The notes beneath the pieces were generated by a model that was given only the letters and a program-made list of their open reading frames with translations, had not been told where the DNA came from and ran no database searches. 64,000 bases of DNA. Source: JTS-AC122 sp050246015. GTDB lineage: Bacteria > Planctomycetota > Phycisphaerae > Phycisphaerales > UBA1924. Of the stretch, positions 58,691-64,000 are shown piece after piece (the stretch's first letter is position 1; each line of letters begins with the position of its first letter). The stretch covers positions 1 through 64,000 of the forward strand of contig JBFWWU010000007.1 of the NCBI GenBank assembly GCA_050246015.1, given 5' to 3'. A program made the position numbers and the translations under genes.

Positions 58691-59977
58691 TTAGGATCTC
58701 GGCGCCATGGAAGGCATGTACCCCCGCAGGATCGCGAAGACCGTGCGCTGGTCGCGAGAACGGACCGCGCTCTGGAGTTCCATCATCAGCGAAGGGATGT
58801 CGATCGTCGGCGGCGTGCCGACCGGCCGCTCGCTCAGTCCGCACCAACTATTGATGCCGGGATGGGACGTCGGCCGCAGGGACTCGGCGGCGTACGCCAG
58901 TTCTTCGTGGATCTTCTCCCCAGGCCGCGCCCCGGTGAAAACGATGTCCATCACCGGCGTGTCGGGGGCGGAGTCGATGCGATCCCGGGACTCGGTGCCC
59001 ATCGCCTCTTCGACCAGGTCGATCAAGGATCGTTCGATCGAATCGGACGGTCGCGCAAAGCGAGGCGCAAAGCCGTGCGCGCGAACATACCGCCTGGCAA
59101 GTTCGACGATCCGGATGGGGTCCCCCATGTCCAGCACGTAGACGGCCCCGCTGGGTTGCTCGTCGAGCGTGCTCGAGGCGATCACGAGCCCCGCCGCTTC
59201 GGGGATCGTCATGAAGTACCGGGTCATGCGCGGGTCGGTAATGGTCACCGGCCCTCCCTCTGCAATCTGGCTCGACCAGATGGTCAGGACGCTTCCGACC
59301 GACCCGAGCACGTTGCCGAAGCGAACCATGCTGAATCTTGGTTCGTCCGCCGAGCCGCCCGATCGATCGGCGCTCCCAGCGAGGTGAGAGACGTACATCT
59401 CCGCCAGCCGCTTGGTCGCGCCCATGACCGACGAGGGATTCACCGCCTTGTCCGACGAGATCATCACGAATCGCTGGACGCCGGCGCTGATCGAAGCGTC
59501 GGCGATCGACGCGGTGCCGAACACGTTGTTCACCACCGCGTGCGAAGGGTGATTCTCCATCAGAGGCACGTGCTTGTGGGCCGCGGCGTGAAACACCATG
59601 TGGGGGCGGACCTCGCTCAGCACCCGCGAGGTATCGTCAGCATCGACGACATCATGCAGCAATGCGCGGCGCGCCACGCCCGGGTATCGACGCGACAGTT
59701 GCCGATCGATCTCAAACAGGGCGTTCTCCGAGCGCTCCATCAGCACGATGCACGCCGGGTCAAACTGTGCGGCGACGTGCGCCAGATGTGAGCCGATGCT
59801 CCCGCCCGCGCCGGTGATCAGCACCCGCCGGCCCGTGATCGTCTTTGAGACGCGATCCCGGTCGAGCAGCCGCGGCGGACGCCCGATGAGCCTGGCCAGG
59901 TCGATGCTCGGCGAGGGCGTCCAGAACGACGCCCCGGTGGGATCAACGACTCGACTTTCCGGCACAGTCACCCGCAT
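58691..59977 (-). CDS. Nucleotide-sugar dehydratase/epimerase (CapD/polysaccharide biosynthesis family)
   Basis: A 428-residue short-chain dehydrogenase-type protein. The NAD(P) site is GAGGSIG at 56-62 (VLITGAGGSIGSHLA). HAAAHKHVPLMENHPSHAV and ISSDKAVNPSSVMGATKRLA are signatures of the UDP-GlcNAc 4,6-dehydratase/CapD group, and FTGARPGEKIHEEL is the family's C-terminal block. The N-terminal membrane helices of full FlaA1/WbpM proteins are missing, so this is the soluble form. It makes activated deoxysugars for surface polysaccharides. No glycosyltransferase is adjacent. ATG 59977 was chosen for its fit to the family. Confidence 0.88.
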   Translation of the reverse strand: MRVTVPESRVVDPTGASFWTPSPSIDLARLIGRPPRLLDRDRVSKTITGRRVLITGAGGSIGSHLAHVAAQFDPACIVLMERSENALFEIDRQLSRRYPGVARRALLHDVVDADDTSRVLSEVRPHMVFHAAAHKHVPLMENHPSHAVVNNVFGTASIADASISAGVQRFVMISSDKAVNPSSVMGATKRLAEMYVSHLAGSADRSGGSADEPRFSMVRFGNVLGSVGSVLTIWSSQIAEGGPVTITDPRMTRYFMTIPEAAGLVIASSTLDEQPSGAVYVLDMGDPIRIVELARRYVRAHGFAPRFARPSDSIERSLIDLVEEAMGTESRDRIDSAPDTPVMDIVFTGARPGEKIHEELAYAAESLRPTSHPGINSWCGLSERPVGTPPTIDIPSLMMELQSAVRSRDQRTVFAILRGYMPSMAPRS

Positions 59978-60164
59978 GCGTTCTCCACGCGCGGGGACTG
60001 ACCCTGCGCCGATGGATGTATCGGCTTCCCGCCTGACGGTCCAACTCGCGGCGAGCGGCCGGCCGACGGTCACGCGATCCTTGCGCCCCGCCGGGTACGG
60101 TGCAGCGGCAGAGAACCCTGCGGGATGTGGGGGGGACGGGGCGCACTTCTTGCCGTGCGCCGCT

Positions 60165-61316
60165 TCAAATTGGGAGCAGACCGGGAACCTCGTCGCCGGC
60201 GACACGGCGCTCGTGGTCCAGCAGCCAGCGCTTTCGGTGAACGCCCCCGCCGTAGCCGCAGAGCGTTCCGTCCGATCGAATCACCCGGTGGCACGGGACG
60301 ACAATGGCGATGGAGTTCTTGCCGTTGGCGAGCCCGATTGCGCGCGAGCCGCCGGGCACGCCGACGATCCGGGCGATCTGCGCGTACGACCGGGTGTGAC
60401 CGAACGGGATGGCCTGAAGGTTTTCCCACACGCGCCGCTGAAATGCCGAGCCGCGTTGGTTGAGCGTCATCTCGAACTGCCGGCGGACGCCGTCAAAATA
60501 TTCGCGAATCTGCGTCGCGGCTCGATCAAGATGCTCGTTGTCGCCGGCCTGAACAGGCGAGTTGAACCTGGCCCGCAGCGCGGCGAGTTCGCTCTCCAGC
60601 GCGCGCCGATCGACGAACTCCAGCAGGCACAGCCCCGCGCTGTCCGCGACGGCGACCATCCCCCCCAGCGGCGTATCGAGCCAGCACGCCTGCAACCCGG
60701 ATTCGCCGCGACTCGTGCGAGGAGGCCTGAGCGAGCGCGGCGCGGGTGTCGCCGGCGCGCGGGCCGGGCGTGAGGTTTCCAAGATGGACTCCGATCGGGC
60801 GCTGGGGTTCCGCAGTTCGCCGAGCAGTCCGCCGAGCCGGCGCGCCCGGCAGTACGCGTGAAACGTCATGCCATGCCGCGAGAGAAAATACCGCCTCGCG
60901 GTCGATGGCGCGATCCCCAGCCGCACCAGGTCGGCGTCTCGCATCCGCCCCGCGCGGCCAACATGGTTCCCCGCGCGACCGGCCCGTGCCTCCAGTTCCG
61001 CGTGAATCCGGCGCAGCCAGGCCGGCTCAGGCTCGTGCAGGCTCATCGGCGCGCACCGCTTGCACGGGCGATACCCCGCGGCGAGCGCCTCACGCGCCGC
61101 CGGGAAGAACTCCACATTGGCCCGTTTGGGCTTGCGGGCGCTGCACGACGGCCGGCAGAAGATGCCGGTGGTCTTCACGCCCACGACAAACTCCCCGTCG
61201 CGGTGTCGATCTCTCGCGCACAGCGCCCGGTACATCTCGTCAAACGTCAGCCGGGGCGGCGCGCTAGCGGCGTGCGGCTGTGGTGGCCGTCTGGCGCTGA
61301 CATGAATCGAGGTCAT
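60165..61316 (-). CDS. ada: Ada: methylphosphotriester sensor and O6-methylguanine-DNA methyltransferase
   Basis: A 383-residue regulator and repair protein. The N-terminal zinc domain has Cys54, 58, 85 and 88 (GIFCRPSCSARKPKRANVEF, RPCKRC) with the same spacing as E. coli Cys38-42-69-72; Cys54 would take the methyl from a phosphotriester. An AraC-type helix-turn-helix follows (about 110-165, GIAPSTARRYFLSRHGMTFH). The C-terminal transferase has FQRRVWENLQAIPFGHTRSY and the acceptor Cys342 in IVVPCHRVI. It repairs and reports alkylation damage. It is a single gene here; alkA and alkB are not in view. Confidence 0.93.
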   Translation of the reverse strand: MTSIHVSARRPPQPHAASAPPRLTFDEMYRALCARDRHRDGEFVVGVKTTGIFCRPSCSARKPKRANVEFFPAAREALAAGYRPCKRCAPMSLHEPEPAWLRRIHAELEARAGRAGNHVGRAGRMRDADLVRLGIAPSTARRYFLSRHGMTFHAYCRARRLGGLLGELRNPSARSESILETSRPARAPATPAPRSLRPPRTSRGESGLQACWLDTPLGGMVAVADSAGLCLLEFVDRRALESELAALRARFNSPVQAGDNEHLDRAATQIREYFDGVRRQFEMTLNQRGSAFQRRVWENLQAIPFGHTRSYAQIARIVGVPGGSRAIGLANGKNSIAIVVPCHRVIRSDGTLCGYGGGVHRKRWLLDHERRVAGDEVPGLLPI

Positions 61317-61397
61317 GCGGAGATTGTCGCGTCCTCGTGGCGCCGGCCAAGCGACATTTCGCGCGTCCAATTCAAGTTGTCGGCGTTGACCGGTCGG

Positions 61398-62201
61398 CTA
61401 CAGAAACGGTTGCCACTCGGTCCCGTGCTTGGGCGCCGTCAGCCTCGTGATCTGCTCCGCTCGGCGCTCCAGCACGACCAGATACGGGTAGTGATGAATC
61501 GACGCGATGTGTGCCTGCAGGCGGCTCGCGTCGGAACTCGCCCCGCCGTCCGCTTCGCGCTTGGCGGCGAAGTGATACAGCCCGCTGGTGAGCCCGTGCA
61601 CGTACGAGAGGAATGCGTTCGTCGAACCGTGCACGTCCTCGCACATGAACACGCCGCCCGGTGCGAGGTGCGAGAGAGTCTCTTCGAGAGTGACAATCTG
61701 CTGCTCGGGCTGGTGCCCGCCGTCGTCGATCACGATGTCAAGGGTGGGCACATCCCGGCGGACCCGTGCCCAGAACGACCGATCGGCCTGATCGCCGATG
61801 AACACGCGGGTGTGATCGTCCTCGTACCGCCGGCACGCCGGCTCGATGTCAACGCCGTAGACCCGGCAGCGGTCGCCGAAGTAGTCGCGCCACATCCGCA
61901 GGCTGCCCCCGCTGTAGATGCCGACCTCGAGGATGTGCACCTCTTGCCCGATGAACTTGGCCAGGTGCCGGTGGTACGCATCGAAGTAGTGCGTCCACTT
62001 CCAGATGCCCGGTCCGGAACGGTTCGCTTCAAAGAACGCCCGGAGCGGATTGGATGATGCCGCTTCGCTCGGTCTGGGCTCGACCTGTGATGACGGAAGG
62101 CTGTCGGCGAAGCGAGCCGCGCGATAGGTGTCGCGCAGCAGACGAGCGCTGGTCGCCGGATGCGTCACGAGATCAAGTAGGGATCGAGTCGGGTTGCCCA
62201 T
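61398..62201 (-). CDS. SAM-dependent methyltransferase, class I
   Basis: A 267-residue protein. The SAM-binding motif I is LEVGIYSGGSL (91-101), followed by VYGVDIEPA and the acidic loop LDIVIDDGGHQPEQQ, a pattern like the macrocin/mycinamicin or cephalosporin-hydroxylase-like O-methyltransferases. A helical N-terminal part (1-65) precedes it. The start ATG 62201 is preferred over a longer frame. It may act on a sugar or small metabolite; no partner gene is evident. Confidence 0.8.
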   Translation of the reverse strand: MGNPTRSLLDLVTHPATSARLLRDTYRAARFADSLPSSQVEPRPSEAASSNPLRAFFEANRSGPGIWKWTHYFDAYHRHLAKFIGQEVHILEVGIYSGGSLRMWRDYFGDRCRVYGVDIEPACRRYEDDHTRVFIGDQADRSFWARVRRDVPTLDIVIDDGGHQPEQQIVTLEETLSHLAPGGVFMCEDVHGSTNAFLSYVHGLTSGLYHFAAKREADGGASSDASRLQAHIASIHHYPYLVVLERRAEQITRLTAPKHGTEWQPFL

Positions 62202-62334
62202 GAGCGCACATATCAGAACACGCGCACGAGAATCGCACGGTAGGTAAACGTACACCCACCAGCGAAGTTGTCCAGAACCTTGCTCTTGGATTCACGGAGT
62301 TTTTCAGGAACCCCCGTATGGGTGTCGGGCAAGA

Positions 62335-64000
62335 CTATCGCCGGCCGGCGGGCTTTGTTTTCGCGGCGGCTTGCCCGGGGTCTTTGCCAGGACCGTTCGT
62401 CGGGGCCGCGGGCGGCGCCGGCTTAGGTTGGTCCGGGAAGACCGCGGCTACCAGCGCCGCCTGCTGATCGAAGTGCGTGTGCTTGGACCCGACCGCCGGT
62501 GAGGCGGTCGCCGGTCGGCCGTGGTACGCCAGATCGATCTTGAGCGATGGTTCGTTCCGCAGCGCGTCGGCCATGTACAGGTACGCCCCGGCGTTCCGTG
62601 GCTCCTCCTGCACCCAGACGAACTGCTTCGTCTTGGTCGGGTATGCGGCGATGATCTTCGAGAGCAGGCCCGTATGCAGCGGGTACAACTGCTCGACTCG
62701 GATGATCGCGGTGTCGCCCGCGTTCTTCACGCCTGTTTCTTTTCGGCGCTTGTCCAGATCGTGGTAGATCTTTCCGGCGCAGAGCACGACACGCGTGACC
62801 TTCTTCCGATCGCCGCCCGCCGCGCCGTTCCCGCCCGCGAACATCGGGTCGTCGATGACCTCCTCGAACGAGCCGCGGGTCAGGTCGTCGATCGTGCTGG
62901 TGTGGGGACGCAGCATGCTCTTGGGAGTCATGACGATGAGCGGCTTGCGGTACGGCGCCTTGACCTGCCGGCGCAAAAGATGGAAAACCTGGGCTCCGGT
63001 CGACGGGTATGCGACGATCAGGTTGTGCTCCGCGCACAACAGCAGGAACCGTTCGACCCGCGCCGACGAGTGCTCCGGCCCGGCTCCCTCGTACCCGTGC
63101 GGGAGGAGCAGGGTGATGCCCGACCATCGCTGCCACTTGGTTTCGCTGGCGGCGAAGTACTGATCCATCATCACCTGCGCGCCGTTGTTGAAGTCGCCGA
63201 ACTGGGCCTCCCAGCACACCAGCATGTCGGGATCCGTCATCGAGTACCCATAATCAAACGCGAGCACGGAGACCTCCGACAGCGGACTGTCGTGCACGCA
63301 CAGGCGGCCCTGCGTGGGTCTTCCGTCGGGCCCGGGCTTACCCGCCTGCGCGGGGTGGTCCGCGATCGCCCGCATGTGGTTGAGGGGGAAATAGACCTCC
63401 TCGGTCACCATGTCGCGCGTCGCGGCGTGGCGGTGGCTGAACGTCCCCCGGCGCGAATCCTGCCCGCTCACGCGCACCCCGTGCCCCTCGAGCAGCAGCG
63501 TGCCGAACGCCAGCGTCTCGGCGTCGGCGTAACTCACCTGGCGCGTCCGCAGCAGGTGGGCCCGCTCGTCGATGATCTTCTTGAACTTCGGGTTCACGCT
63601 GAACCCCTCCGGCACGCGGTCAAACGCCGCGCACACTTCTTTCAGCAGTTCCTCCTTCACGGATGTCTTCACCGCCTCGAACGAGAACTCACGCCGGATG
63701 TGGGACCACCTCGCCTTACCGGGCGGCACCTGCGGATCCACCGGCGATTCCTTCGCGCGGTCGAACGCCGCGCCGAGGGCTTCCTGCACGCGTGCCCGCT
63801 CCGCGGCTTCGTCCTGCTGGCTGAACACGCCGGTCTCCGCGAGCCGCCCGCAGTACGCCTTCACCAGCCCCGCGTTCTTCTTGAAACTCACCGCCTCGGC
63901 CATCCACGGCTGCGTGTACGAGATCTCGTCCTGCTCGTTGTGCCCGTATCGCCGGAAGCACACGAAGTCGATGAAGATGTCCTTGCGGAAGAGTTGCCGG
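62335..64000 (-). CDS. sucA: 2-oxoglutarate dehydrogenase E1 (partial, 5' end beyond window)
   Basis: The C-terminal 554 residues are inside the window; the frame stays open to the right edge (codons for FIDFVCFRRYGHNEQDEISY near 63960). It is the thiamine-diphosphate E1 of the 2-oxoglutarate dehydrogenase complex: RGTFSHRHAATRD, GYSMTDPDMLVCWEAQFGDF, GITLLLPHGYEGAGPEHSSA, MTPKSMLRP and the end YHGRPATASPAVGSKHTH. It oxidatively decarboxylates 2-oxoglutarate in the TCA cycle. An extra Pro/Ala/Lys-rich tail of about 35 residues follows the usual C-terminus. sucB is not visible on this side. Confidence 0.95.
   Translation of the reverse strand, partial: RQLFRKDIFIDFVCFRRYGHNEQDEISYTQPWMAEAVSFKKNAGLVKAYCGRLAETGVFSQQDEAAERARVQEALGAAFDRAKESPVDPQVPPGKARWSHIRREFSFEAVKTSVKEELLKEVCAAFDRVPEGFSVNPKFKKIIDERAHLLRTRQVSYADAETLAFGTLLLEGHGVRVSGQDSRRGTFSHRHAATRDMVTEEVYFPLNHMRAIADHPAQAGKPGPDGRPTQGRLCVHDSPLSEVSVLAFDYGYSMTDPDMLVCWEAQFGDFNNGAQVMMDQYFAASETKWQRWSGITLLLPHGYEGAGPEHSSARVERFLLLCAEHNLIVAYPSTGAQVFHLLRRQVKAPYRKPLIVMTPKSMLRPHTSTIDDLTRGSFEEVIDDPMFAGGNGAAGGDRKKVTRVVLCAGKIYHDLDKRRKETGVKNAGDTAIIRVEQLYPLHTGLLSKIIAAYPTKTKQFVWVQEEPRNAGAYLYMADALRNEPSLKIDLAYHGRPATASPAVGSKHTHFDQQAALVAAVFPDQPKPAPPAAPTNGPGKDPGQAAAKTKPAGRR

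Overview
The window is high-G+C bacterial chromosome and most resembles a planctomycete of the class Phycisphaerae. Two secreted proteins end in the paired NSQDFFDFL ('GC-type dockerin') tail known from that group. There is a prepilin-like protein with an H-X9-DG tail, a PEP-CTERM protein, a two-VWA membrane protein and a full S10-spc-alpha ribosomal operon with gene losses. The assignment rests on protein features only; no 16S rRNA gene is present.

Layout. 0.1-9 kb: tRNA-Asn with its terminator, a stretch without genes, a universal stress protein, thpR, a cysteine-rich trio (DUF1573 protein, rhodanese, MauE/DoxX-like protein), dusB, an MFS exporter and hutI. 9.3-14.6 kb: peptide ABC transporter genes (an anchored binding protein and two enlarged permeases, no ATPase). 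14.6-22 kb: pseudopilin, flippase-like membrane protein, ribosomal protein S1, CBS protein, PH-domain protein, PhoU-like protein. 22-26.5 kb: minus-strand run from a response regulator through two small unknown proteins to a 1062-residue VWA protein. 26.9-35.2 kb: a large secreted dockerin protein, an LpxL-like acyltransferase, a coiled-coil protein with an EF-hand-like loop, rpsT, a small transporter and a secreted unknown.

35.6-53.2 kb: the ribosomal operon rpsJ-rplC-D-W-B-rpsS-rplV-rpsC-rplP-rpmC-rpsQ-rplN-X-E-rpsN-H-rplF-R-rpsE-rplO-secY-infA-rpmJ-rpsM-K-rpoA, closed by a strong terminator. It lacks rpmD, adk, map, rpsD and rplQ at their usual places. Four things stand out. (1) L22 carries an N-terminal XRE-type helix-turn-helix. 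(2) A secreted FGE-like/dockerin gene sits between rpsJ and rplC, preceded by an in-frame 33-codon fragment of the 3' end of a second, diverged rplC. (3) Many spacers consist of degenerate 7-base tandem repeats. (4) Structured leaders precede rplD and rpsH and share one hairpin design.

53.4-64 kb: PEP-CTERM protein, GH29 alpha-L-fucosidase, AstD-like aldehyde dehydrogenase, a nucleotide-sugar dehydratase, Ada, a methyltransferase, and the 3' part of the 2-oxoglutarate dehydrogenase E1 gene running off the right edge. No CRISPR array, insertion sequence or prophage was seen.
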